This document shows positions 8,526 to 15,672 of a stretch of 64,000 bases of DNA, one piece after another. Both the position numbers and the translations under genes were made by a program. Below the pieces are notes generated by a model. That model was not told the DNA's origin, searched no databases, and worked only from the letters and a program-made list of their open reading frames with translations. The DNA lies in NCBI RefSeq assembly GCF_009909145.1, contig NZ_JAAAPJ010000014.1, positions 248,001-312,000 of the forward strand. The letters are read 5' to 3'. The DNA is from Corallococcus silvisoli. Its GTDB lineage: Bacteria; Myxococcota; Myxococcia; Myxococcales; Myxococcaceae. The first letter of the stretch is position 1. Each line of letters opens with the position of its first letter.

Positions 8526-9344
8526 ATGCGCGCCCTCCTGCTGCTGTCCCTCGTGTGCCTCGTCGCGTGCCGTTCCTCTTCGGGGAGCGGAGACGACGCG
8601 CAGCGGATGGCCCGCGTGCGCGAGCAGCTGGCCGCGCGTGACGCGAAGCTCGTGAACTACCAGCTGGAGGGGACGCAGACGGAAGGGGACACCGCGTCCG
8701 CGGGCTTCACCTTCGCGTACCGCGCGCCCCAGAAGATGCGCGGCACGGTGTCCGCGCCGCGGGCCCGCACGGTGTCGTGGGACGGCAAGCACCTGTACGA
8801 ACAGGTGGACGCGAGCAGGCAGTTCACGACCTTCAACTCCCAGGTCTCCGCGCAGAAGCTGTCCGCGTTCCTCACCGAGGTCTTCACCCCCTTCGTGCCG
8901 GATGGCTTCCGCGCGCCGCTGCTCCTGCGCAGCACGAAGGCCCGCCGCGTGACGGACCTGCCCCAGGCGAAGGAGGCCGTGGAGCTGTCCATGACGCTGG
9001 AGGGCGAGGCGGGCGCGGGCGTGGAGGTGACGTACGTGCTGCGCTGGCCCGCCCTGGACTTCCTGGCCAAGCGCACGCGCGCGCCGGACGGCACGCAGGC
9101 GGAGGTGCGCATGGAGGAGGAGCACTGCGACGCGGCGCTGGGGCTGTGCGTGCCGCGCCGGCTGTCGCGCTGGGTGGGCGGCGTGAAGCAGGGAGAGACG
9201 GCGCTGTCGAAGGTGGACCTGAAGGCCGCGCTGCCCAACGACGCGTTCACGCCCAGCGCCCCGGACGGATACAGCGTGCAGACCCGGACACTCGTGGACA
9301 GCGAAGCGCAGGAGAGTGGACCGAATCCACCCGCGGGCGGTTGA
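8526..9344 (+). CDS. Lipoprotein, LolA/outer-membrane-sorting-like fold suspected
   Basis: 272 residues; the signal peptide ends in a lipobox (LVAC, Cys at 15), followed by a Ser/Gly linker. The mature protein alternates beta-rich segments, with phrases such as MRGTVSAPRARTVSWDGKHLYEQ that resemble LolA/LolB-like lipoprotein-sorting or MucB-like half-barrel proteins, where a lipid-binding cavity is built from an antiparallel sheet. Two cysteines near residues 201 and 208 may form a disulfide. The family assignment is from general resemblance only. It starts 84 bp after the preceding gene, beyond the terminator; GAAAGAGG is a plausible ribosome-binding site. The HAD gene follows at 47 bp and may be co-transcribed. 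Confidence 0.65.
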   Translation: MRALLLLSLVCLVACRSSSGSGDDAQRMARVREQLAARDAKLVNYQLEGTQTEGDTASAGFTFAYRAPQKMRGTVSAPRARTVSWDGKHLYEQVDASRQFTTFNSQVSAQKLSAFLTEVFTPFVPDGFRAPLLLRSTKARRVTDLPQAKEAVELSMTLEGEAGAGVEVTYVLRWPALDFLAKRTRAPDGTQAEVRMEEEHCDAALGLCVPRRLSRWVGGVKQGETALSKVDLKAALPNDAFTPSAPDGYSVQTRTLVDSEAQESGPNPPAGG

Positions 9345-9390
9345 CCGTCTCGCGGCCCATCGCCACCTTGGACGGCGGAGGTTGCCGCGC

Positions 9391-10104
9391 ATGGTCGAGA
9401 ACGTCATCTTCGACGTCGATGGAACGCTGATGGACTCCGTGGACGAGCACGCCGAGGCCTGGCGCCGGTCGTTCATCGAGTTCGGCCGGGACATCCCGTT
9501 CGCCCACGTGCGCAGCCAGATTGGCAAGGGCGCGGATCAGCTGCTCCCGGTCTTCTTCAACGACGAGGAGCTGGAGCGCTTCGGCAAGGACCTGGAGGAG
9601 TACCGCTCCGCGCTCTTCAAGCGCGAGTTCCTGCCCAAGGTGCGCCCCTTCCCGCGCGTGAAGGAGCTGTTCCAGCAGCTGCGCAAGCGCGGCCGCAAGG
9701 TGGCCCTGGCCTCCAGCGCGAAGGACGACGAGCTCAAGCGCTACGTGGAGCTGTGCGGCATCGACGGCCTGTTCGAGACGAAGACGAACAAGGACGAGGC
9801 CGACAAGAGCAAGCCGCACCCGGACCTCCTCGAGGTGGCGCTCGCGAAGCTGGGCAAGCCGGCCCCCGCCACGGTGGTGATGGTGGGCGACACGCCCTTC
9901 GACGCGCTGGCGGCCGGCAAGCTGCACCTGGCGGCGGTGGGCGTGCTGTGCGGCGGCTTCCGCGCGGAGGACCTGCGCACGGCCGGCTGCCGCACCCTGG
10001 TGAAGGACCCCACGGACCTCCTGCACCGCCTGGAGCAGGACCCCGAGGGTTGGCCGTGGGACGCGGCGCCGAGGGATACGCCCAAGGACGAGGAGTCGCG
10101 CTGA
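9391..10104 (+). CDS. HAD-superfamily hydrolase (phosphoglycolate-phosphatase-like)
   Basis: Cytoplasmic phosphatase of the haloacid dehalogenase superfamily, subclass I. Of 237 residues: motif I FDVDGT near residues 7-12 with nucleophile Asp8 and acid Asp10; a helical cap domain at about 15-80; motif II Ser in ALASSAKDD; motif III Lys in KSKPHPD; and motif IV VGDTPFDA. All catalytic motifs are present. ATG 9391 has a GGCGGAGG ribosome-binding site 7 bases upstream and begins right at the start of the fold, so the longer frame upstream is not used. The substrate (phosphoglycolate, sugar phosphate or other) cannot be told. Confidence 0.85.
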   Translation: MVENVIFDVDGTLMDSVDEHAEAWRRSFIEFGRDIPFAHVRSQIGKGADQLLPVFFNDEELERFGKDLEEYRSALFKREFLPKVRPFPRVKELFQQLRKRGRKVALASSAKDDELKRYVELCGIDGLFETKTNKDEADKSKPHPDLLEVALAKLGKPAPATVVMVGDTPFDALAAGKLHLAAVGVLCGGFRAEDLRTAGCRTLVKDPTDLLHRLEQDPEGWPWDAAPRDTPKDEESR

Positions 10105-10125
10105 CGCGCGCTCCGGGGTGACGGC

Positions 10126-10143
10126 GGCCACGAGCCCGTGGCC
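10126..10143. terminator. Short palindromic hairpin between convergent genes
   Basis: GGCCACG-AGCC-CGTGGCC, a perfect 7-bp stem in the 64-bp gap between the HAD gene (+) and the histone-like gene (-). There is no T-run, so terminator function is a guess. Confidence 0.3.
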
Positions 10144-10168
10144 ACCGGTGCCCGCCTTCACGCCACCG

Positions 10169-10618
10169 CTACCGGCGCGAACCGCCGCGCTTGGAACGCG
10201 AACGGGACGGGCTCTTGCGCACGGGCGCGCGGCGCGCGGTGCTCTTGCGGGCCGTGGAGCGCTTGCCCGCGGTGCCGGTGCGCGACGTGGCCTTGCGTCC
10301 GGTGGTGGTGCGCCGGGCCCGGCTGGGCGCGGCCTTGCGGCGGGAGACAGCGCTCTTCTTCGCGGTGGCCACGCGGCGCTTGCTGGCCACGCGAGTGGCC
10401 TTGCGCGCGGCCTTGCGGGCCGAGGGACGGCGACGGGCCGCCTTCGCCTTGCTGCCGGAGCCCCCCTTCAGGCCGCCCCCGGTGAGCTTGTTGACGGTGG
10501 CCCACGCGCGAGCCTCCGCCGTCTTCTCGCCGGTGCCCCTCGCCTCGTAGCCCTGCTCGATCTTCCCGGCCATGCGCTTCTGCTTCGCCGAGTACCGGGT
10601 CTTGCTCCCTCGTGCCAT
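10169..10618 (-). CDS. Histone H1-like Lys/Arg-rich DNA-binding protein
   Basis: 149 residues. The first 50 form a compact segment with ARGTGEKTAEARAWATVNK, found in many small bacterial proteins often mislabelled as plasmid-stabilisation proteins. The remaining 100 are almost entirely Lys, Arg, Ala, Ser and Thr in KxA-, RKS- and ARR-type repeats, like eukaryotic histone H1 tails and bacterial AlgP/HctB-type proteins. It is expected to bind and compact DNA non-specifically through charge. A strong AGGAGG ribosome-binding site sits 7 bases before the ATG. It is divergent from the lipid kinase gene. Confidence 0.7.
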   Translation of the reverse strand: MARGSKTRYSAKQKRMAGKIEQGYEARGTGEKTAEARAWATVNKLTGGGLKGGSGSKAKAARRRPSARKAARKATRVASKRRVATAKKSAVSRRKAAPSRARRTTTGRKATSRTGTAGKRSTARKSTARRAPVRKSPSRSRSKRGGSRR

Positions 10619-10864
10619 GCATCACCCTCCTGGAATGCGTTCCGGCGCGGGTCCGTGGCACGGAGCCGCGTCACCGGGAAGGTGAACACGCCAACCCAGG
10701 CAGAGAACCCGCCAGCGCCCTACCCCTGTCCACCCACGGAAGCTCCCGCACCGCCAGGGTGGGGAATGGACAGAGCCCCTGCCCTTTTCGCATGGGGGCC
10801 GCTGGTGCTGGAGCGCCCTCGTGCGCAGGTTGGAGGCGCCGCACAGAAAGCCGAGGCTTCCCTC

Positions 10865-11881
10865 GTGGAACCCGCACTCAACGCACCGCCGCGCATGCGC
10901 CACCTGGACGAGGGGCCCGCGGTCCTGGTGGTGAATACCCGCTCCCGCTCCGGGCGCGAGGCCTTCGAGAGCGCCCGCGAGCTGCTCGCCGCCCACGGCA
11001 TTCCCCTCCTCGCCGCGCACGCGCTGACCCGGCCCAGGCGCCTGCGCGCGGTGGTCGGGGAGGCCATCGCTTCGGGTGCCCGCCGCGTGCTCGTGGGAGG
11101 AGGCGACGGCACCATCAGCTGCGCGGCGCAGGCGCTGATGGGCCGCGACGTGACGCTGGGCGTGGTGCCCCTGGGCACCGGCAACGACTTCGCTCGCTCG
11201 CTGGGCATCCCGGACACGCTGGAGGCCGCGTGCGGCGTCATCGCCGGCGGCTACACGGCGCGGGTGGACGTGGGGCTCGTCAACGGGAGGCCCTTCCTCA
11301 ACGCCGCCAGCCTGGGGCTCACCACCGCCATCGCGAAGCGGCTGACGCGGGAGCTGAAGCAGCGCGCGGGCAAGCTGGCCTACCCGGTGGCCGCCGCCGT
11401 GGAGATGCACACGCTGCAGCCCTTCCACGTCCGGCTCCAGGCGGACACCCGGACGCTGGAGGTGGACGCGCTCCAGCTCGTCGTGGGCAACGGCCGCTAC
11501 CACGGCGCGGGCAACATGGTGGCGCCGGACGCCACGCTGGACGACCGCCAGTTGCACGTCTACGCCGTCACCGCGCCGTCGGCGGCGGACGGCGGCGAGC
11601 GCACCGGCCTGGGCCACCTGCACGACGTGGCCACGCTGGCGCGCGTGGCGCTGGGCATGCGCAGCGGCGGGCACCTGGAGCACGCGTCCGTCGTGCACCT
11701 GCACACGGCCCGGCTCGTGGTGGAGACGCGGCCGCCCATGGAGGTGAACGCGGACGGGGAGAACGTGGGCATGACGCCCGTGCGCTTCGAGGTGGCCCCC
11801 GGGGCGCTGCGCGTCTACGCGCCCCGGCCGCTGGAGGGCGCTACACCTTCTCCAGCACGCTGGAGAGCACCTGGGCGGTGA
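10865..11881 (+). CDS. Diacylglycerol/sphingosine-kinase-family lipid kinase
   Basis: YegS/DagK-type ATP-dependent lipid kinase acting on membrane lipids from the cytoplasm. The catalytic domain starts with AVLVVNTRSRSG, followed by the nucleotide-binding GGGDGT signature, then PLGTGNDFARSLGIP, which is diagnostic for the family. The C-terminal half has the second beta-sandwich domain (GNGRYHGAGNMVAPDA, EVNADGE). The start is uncertain: GTG 10865 has a GAGG site at good distance; ATG 10895 also precedes the fold directly; ATG 10766 would add a poorly structured leader. The 3' end overlaps convergent hrcA by 41 bp. Confidence 0.82.
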   Translation: MEPALNAPPRMRHLDEGPAVLVVNTRSRSGREAFESARELLAAHGIPLLAAHALTRPRRLRAVVGEAIASGARRVLVGGGDGTISCAAQALMGRDVTLGVVPLGTGNDFARSLGIPDTLEAACGVIAGGYTARVDVGLVNGRPFLNAASLGLTTAIAKRLTRELKQRAGKLAYPVAAAVEMHTLQPFHVRLQADTRTLEVDALQLVVGNGRYHGAGNMVAPDATLDDRQLHVYAVTAPSAADGGERTGLGHLHDVATLARVALGMRSGGHLEHASVVHLHTARLVVETRPPMEVNADGENVGMTPVRFEVAPGALRVYAPRPLEGATPSPARWRAPGR

Positions 11882-12872
11882 AGTTCACCAGGGGAATCAC
11901 GCGCCGGTAGTCCATGCGCGTGGGCCCGATGACGCCCACCGTGCCCAGCACCGCCTCCGCCGTGCCGTAGGGGCTGGCGATGACGGTGACGTCGCCGGCG
12001 GCGGAGAACTCGCTCTCCGCGCCGATGAAGACGTGCATCTCCTTGGTGCGCTGCACGCGGTCCAGCAGGTGCAGCAGCTTGTGCTTCTCATCCAGGGCGC
12101 GGAACAGGGCGCGGATGCGCTCCACGTCCGCGAACTCCGGCTGCTCCAGGAAGGAGCCGGTGCCTTCGATGAGCACGCGCTCCGGCGTCTGGAGGTCGGT
12201 GGCGGCGGCGCCCAGCCGGAGGGCCTTGGCGGTGAGGGCGTTGTAGAGGGCCTGGTCCTGGTCCATCTCCGCGCGGATGCGCTCGCGCGCCTCCTCCAGC
12301 GGCACCTGGTGGAGGAGCTCGGAGAGGTAGTTGCTGGCCTTGACGAGCTCGTCGGACGTCACCGGGAAGTCCACGGTGAGGGCCTTGTTGTGCACCTGGC
12401 CGTTCTGGCCCACCAGGATGGCGAGCACGCGGTTCTCGCGCAGGCGCAGGAACTCGATGCGCTGGAACACGGCGGCGTCGGGGCGGGGCGTGAGGACCAC
12501 GCCCGCGTGGCGCGTGAGCGAGTGCAGGACGCGGCTGGCCTCCGACAGGATGTCGTCCAGGCTGGACTCATGGACGAGCCCGGCGTGGATGAGCTCGCGA
12601 TCGCGGGGGGCGGGGTCGCGCAGCTTCACCAGGGTGTCCACGTAGAAGCGGTAGCCTCGGTCGGTGGGCACGCGCCCCGCGGAGGTGTGGGGCTTCTCCA
12701 GGAAGCCCAGGGCCTCCAGGTCGGCGAGCACGTTGCGCATGGTCGCGGAGGAGACCTCGAACTCTCCGCGGCGCGTCAGGTGCTGACTGCCGACCGGACC
12801 GCCCGTGGTGATGTACTCCTGCACCACGGCCCGGAGGACTTCCTTCTCGCGCTCACCCAGCTCGTCGGGCAT
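11841..12872 (-). CDS. hrcA: Heat-inducible transcription repressor HrcA
   Basis: 343 residues, the usual HrcA length. The N-terminal winged helix (TTGGPVGSQHL, SSATMRNVLADLEALG, HTSAGRVPTDRGYRFYVD) is highly characteristic, followed by the GAF-like and dimerisation region. HrcA represses groESL and dnaK operons by binding CIRCE elements, with GroEL as modulator. No CIRCE (TTAGCACTC-N9-GAGTGCTAA) and no chaperone genes occur anywhere in this window, so the regulator is unlinked from its targets here. It is transcribed from a good sigma-70 promoter (separate entry) that overlaps a 10-bp palindrome. Confidence 0.95.
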   Translation of the reverse strand: MPDELGEREKEVLRAVVQEYITTGGPVGSQHLTRRGEFEVSSATMRNVLADLEALGFLEKPHTSAGRVPTDRGYRFYVDTLVKLRDPAPRDRELIHAGLVHESSLDDILSEASRVLHSLTRHAGVVLTPRPDAAVFQRIEFLRLRENRVLAILVGQNGQVHNKALTVDFPVTSDELVKASNYLSELLHQVPLEEARERIRAEMDQDQALYNALTAKALRLGAAATDLQTPERVLIEGTGSFLEQPEFADVERIRALFRALDEKHKLLHLLDRVQRTKEMHVFIGAESEFSAAGDVTVIASPYGTAEAVLGTVGVIGPTRMDYRRVIPLVNFTAQVLSSVLEKV

Positions 12873-12927
12873 TCCCGCTCACGCTCCGGAAACCATGGGC
12901 CCGGGCTTCGGGCATCCACGCTTCCTG

Positions 12928-12960
12928 TAGAATTCTAAAAGGGACGCTCCGGGCATTCAA
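12928..12960 (-). promoter_or_regulatory. hrcA promoter with palindrome over the -10
   Basis: On the minus strand: TTGAAT (12960-12955), a 17-bp spacer and TAGAAT (12937-12932). The -10 is part of a perfect palindrome TAGAATTCTA (12928-12937), a possible regulator site or chance. The start codon of hrcA lies 60 bp downstream. Confidence 0.6.
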
Positions 12961-13076
12961 TCCGGCGGGGCTGTTTGGGAGGGCAGGCAGGCGGGGGACT
13001 GGCCCCCGGGACCGAGGAGGGTGCGGCAAAGCGCACATCGCCCCGGGGCGGAGCGGGGGTTAGAAGTCCGCCCGCC

Positions 13077-13970
13077 GTGACCACCGCCACCGTCGAAGTC
13101 GCCGAGCCCGCTCCCCACCGGGGGTGGATGCTGTTCAGCCTCTTTTCGCTCTACGTCATCTGGGGGTCGACCTACCTGGCGATGCGGTTCGCCCTGACGG
13201 GGTTTCCGCCGTTCAGGATGGCCGGGTTGCGCTTCCTGATGGCGGGCGGGGTGCTGTTCGCGGGGTTGCGGCTCAAGGGCCAGCCGGGGCCTGGGGCGCG
13301 GCAGTGGGGCGCGGGGGCGGCCACGGGCTTCCTGTTGCTGGTGGTGGGCAACGGCGGCATCGCGTTCGCGCAGAACCTGGGGGTGCCGTCCGGCGTGGCG
13401 GCGCTGGTGGTGGGGAGCATGCCGTTGTGGATGGCCATCTTCGGGGTGGCGTTCGGGCAGCGGCCGGGCCGCGCGGAGCTGGCGGGGCTGGTGTTGGGGT
13501 TCGCGGGCGTGGTGCTGCTCAACCTCAGCGGAGACATGGGCGGCGGCGGCGCGGCGGCGCTGGCGTTGCTGGTGGCGCCGATGAGCTGGGCGTTCGGGTC
13601 GGTGTGGAGCCGGCGGCTGCCGATGCCCTCGGGGCTGATGACGCCAGCGACGCAGATGTTGAGCGCGGGCGTGATGATGTTGGGGGTGAGCTTCGCGCTG
13701 GGGGAGCGGATGTCGGACGCGGTGCCCCGGCTCGCGGTGGCCTCGTTCCTGTATCTGGTGATCTTCGGCTCGCTGGTGGCGTTCAGCGCGTATGGCTATC
13801 TGTTGCGGCACGCGAGGCCGGCGCTGGCGACGAGCTACGCGTACGTGAACCCGGCGGTGGCGGTGCTGCTGGGCGTGGTGTTCGCGGGAGAGACGCTGGG
13901 GCCGCTCACGCTGGGGGCGATGAGCGCCATCCTGGTCGCGGTGATGCTGTTGGCGCGCGGGAAGCGGTGA
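13077..13970 (+). CDS. EamA-family (drug/metabolite transporter superfamily) permease
   Basis: 297 residues with about ten transmembrane helices arranged as two EamA repeats. The first contains YVIWGSTYLAMRFAL and FRMAGLRFLMAGG; the second contains APMSWAFGSVWSRRL and the closing YVNPAVAVLLGV, typical of YedA/RhaT-like exporters of amino acids or small metabolites. GTG 13077 is preferred because it begins just before the first helix; the in-frame upstream extension is Gly/Arg-rich and unlike protein. The TGA stop overlaps the GTG start of the following lipoprotein gene (GTGA), which links this transporter to the toxin-defence block. Confidence 0.82.
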   Translation: MTTATVEVAEPAPHRGWMLFSLFSLYVIWGSTYLAMRFALTGFPPFRMAGLRFLMAGGVLFAGLRLKGQPGPGARQWGAGAATGFLLLVVGNGGIAFAQNLGVPSGVAALVVGSMPLWMAIFGVAFGQRPGRAELAGLVLGFAGVVLLNLSGDMGGGGAAALALLVAPMSWAFGSVWSRRLPMPSGLMTPATQMLSAGVMMLGVSFALGERMSDAVPRLAVASFLYLVIFGSLVAFSAYGYLLRHARPALATSYAYVNPAVAVLLGVVFAGETLGPLTLGAMSAILVAVMLLARGKR

Positions 13971-14770
13971 GCCGGCTCGCGCTCCTGTGCGTGACGGGGG
14001 CGCTGCTCACGGCGTGCGCCGGGAGCTCGCGGACGTCCAGGCACGGGGAGCTGGGCTTCGTCGATTCGGACACGGCCGCGCGAGCCCGGTATGCGGCGTA
14101 CGTGGCGGAGCAGGCCTCCGCGCAGGCCGCGACCCGCGCCGTGGCGTCCACCCTGGTCCGGTACATTCCCCCGGCCGTGCTCGCGTTGATGCAGCACGAG
14201 CATGCGGTGGACGAGCTCGAGGAGCGCCTCGCGGCATGCGCCGTCCAGGCCGAGCGGCTTGGCAACGCGCGCTTCTTCCGCGACCGTCCTCCGACGCGAC
14301 AGGAGTGCGGCGAGGTGGTGGAGCATGACGCCTGCGGCAATCCCATCACCCGGGCCATGCATCTGGGGAAACAGAAGCATGTGCTCGCGCTCCAGTGCGC
14401 CGAGGAGGCGTTGAAGGCGCTGTGGCCCGCGCCCTTCAGCATCGAGCAACGCTACCGCTACTATCCGAACGCACGGATGGTGGAGACCGTCAGCCGGCGG
14501 GAGGAGGCGCGGCTCATCGCCGACGGTTGCACCGATGAGCTCCGCGGAACCATCAAGCCGGACCTCGTGCTCCATGCGGACCGCGACCTGCTCAAGGCCG
14601 CGCTCATCCTGGACTTCAAGTTCCCCTGCCCTCAGACCAACCTGCCACAGTGGGCGCCCTATGGCCCCAGCAGCCCCCATTTCGGCAAGAACCAGGGTGA
14701 GGTCTACAAGGATGCCTTGGGCGGACCCGCGCTGCTCATCTCGCCTGCGACGGGAGTGAGGACGCCATGA
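13967..14770 (+). CDS. Lipoprotein with C-terminal PD-(D/E)xK-like nuclease domain, candidate SitA-type toxin
   Basis: 267 residues. The N-terminus is a lipoprotein signal (lipobox LTAC, Cys17) followed by a Ser-rich linker; the middle is helical with several Cys (91, 114, 123, 144). The C-terminal 75 residues carry IKPDL (Asp199), ILDFKFPC (Asp216 and Lys218) and NQGEVYKDAL (Gln243), the spacing expected of a restriction-endonuclease-fold nuclease of the VRR-NUC/Tox-REase type. A lipidated nuclease followed by an overlapping immunity-like gene matches the SitA/SitI toxins of Myxococcus, which are transferred between kin by TraA/B outer-membrane exchange. What is seen: signal, nuclease motif and gene pair. 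What is inferred: toxin role and delivery route. Start GTG 13967 overlaps the EamA stop; the end overlaps the immunity gene by ATGA. Confidence 0.7.
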   Translation: MSRLALLCVTGALLTACAGSSRTSRHGELGFVDSDTAARARYAAYVAEQASAQAATRAVASTLVRYIPPAVLALMQHEHAVDELEERLAACAVQAERLGNARFFRDRPPTRQECGEVVEHDACGNPITRAMHLGKQKHVLALQCAEEALKALWPAPFSIEQRYRYYPNARMVETVSRREEARLIADGCTDELRGTIKPDLVLHADRDLLKAALILDFKFPCPQTNLPQWAPYGPSSPHFGKNQGEVYKDALGGPALLISPATGVRTP

Positions 14771-15672
14771 GGGAAGGCCTTCCTAGCATCCGACTTCAGG
14801 CCAGGGGTGGATGGCTCGCGGCACGTGACGGCGTCGTGGTCTCCTTCTTCGTGCATCGTCCTCCCGAAGAGGTCGCACCCGCCATCTGGCGAGCCCTGCG
14901 GACCTATCTCCGCGCCATCCCGCCTGGAGCATTGGGTTGGTATGTCTCCGAAGAGGGGGAGATGGCCCCGCTCGATGACACCGGATGGGAGAACGTCCGG
15001 CAGCATCTGCTTGAGTCACCTTGGAATGGCGTTGGGGCCATTGAGCTGTGGGAGAGCCCCAGTGAGGCCGGCAGCTACCACTTTGAGTATTACGGGCGAC
15101 GGATCAACGACCCCGTCTTCAAGGATCCGATCACCTCGGTGTCGTTCACGTTTCCCACCGAGTACCTGGTGGAGCGCGGCACGGCGCATCTGAGAACCCT
15201 CGCGCTTGAGCTGGCACGTGAACTGCCCTTCAGCTTCGGCTACGCGAGCCCAGCCATCATCTCCCCCCAAGGCTTGTTTGGCATGGGCGACTGGAGCGCC
15301 ATCGAGGCGCTCATGGCTCGCTACCTGGGGCTGGATGCCTACCACACCCGTGAATTCAGCTCGGTCATCGGCACCCACGCACTGGGGGCCTACTGGCTCA
15401 CGTTCCTGGGCCAACCGCTGCTGGGACAGCTCGGCGGCGTCGAAGCACTGCGGCAGGCGCTGCCAGATACCTCCCTGCTGCCCCTGGAAGACGAACGCCT
15501 GCTGATCACCCTGGGTGAATGGCCTGACGCCATCGACACCGAGAAGGCAGCCGTTCCTTCCCCGTACCGCGCATTGGCCTCCCTGCTGAGTCCTTGCCTT
15601 TTCGAATACACGGGGGACCTCAACGGATTTGAGCGCCTCATGAATCAGTGGCACAAGCGGCTCTGCCCGTAG
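14767..15672 (+). CDS. DUF3396 / type VI immunity-like protein, candidate SitI partner
   Basis: 301 residues, cytoplasmic (no signal). Features of the DUF3396 family, described as type VI immunity proteins for VRR-NUC effectors: an N-terminal FFVHRPPEEVAPAIWRAL segment, WENVRQHLLESPW in the middle, the aromatic SYHFEYYGR followed by VSFTFPTEYL, and FSFGYASPAIISP. Starting 4 bp inside the preceding nuclease-lipoprotein gene, it is the natural antidote that protects the producer. G+C looks lower than in flanking genes, suggesting later acquisition. Its last 25 bp overlap the first possible start of drmD. Family recognition is from memory of motifs; a profile search would settle it. Confidence 0.75.
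   Translation: MREGLPSIRLQARGGWLAARDGVVVSFFVHRPPEEVAPAIWRALRTYLRAIPPGALGWYVSEEGEMAPLDDTGWENVRQHLLESPWNGVGAIELWESPSEAGSYHFEYYGRRINDPVFKDPITSVSFTFPTEYLVERGTAHLRTLALELARELPFSFGYASPAIISPQGLFGMGDWSAIEALMARYLGLDAYHTREFSSVIGTHALGAYWLTFLGQPLLGQLGGVEALRQALPDTSLLPLEDERLLITLGEWPDAIDTEKAAVPSPYRALASLLSPCLFEYTGDLNGFERLMNQWHKRLCP

Noticed and set aside
12873..13076. CIRCE element upstream of hrcA
   Set aside because: No TTAGCACTC/GAGTGCTAA pair in the gap.
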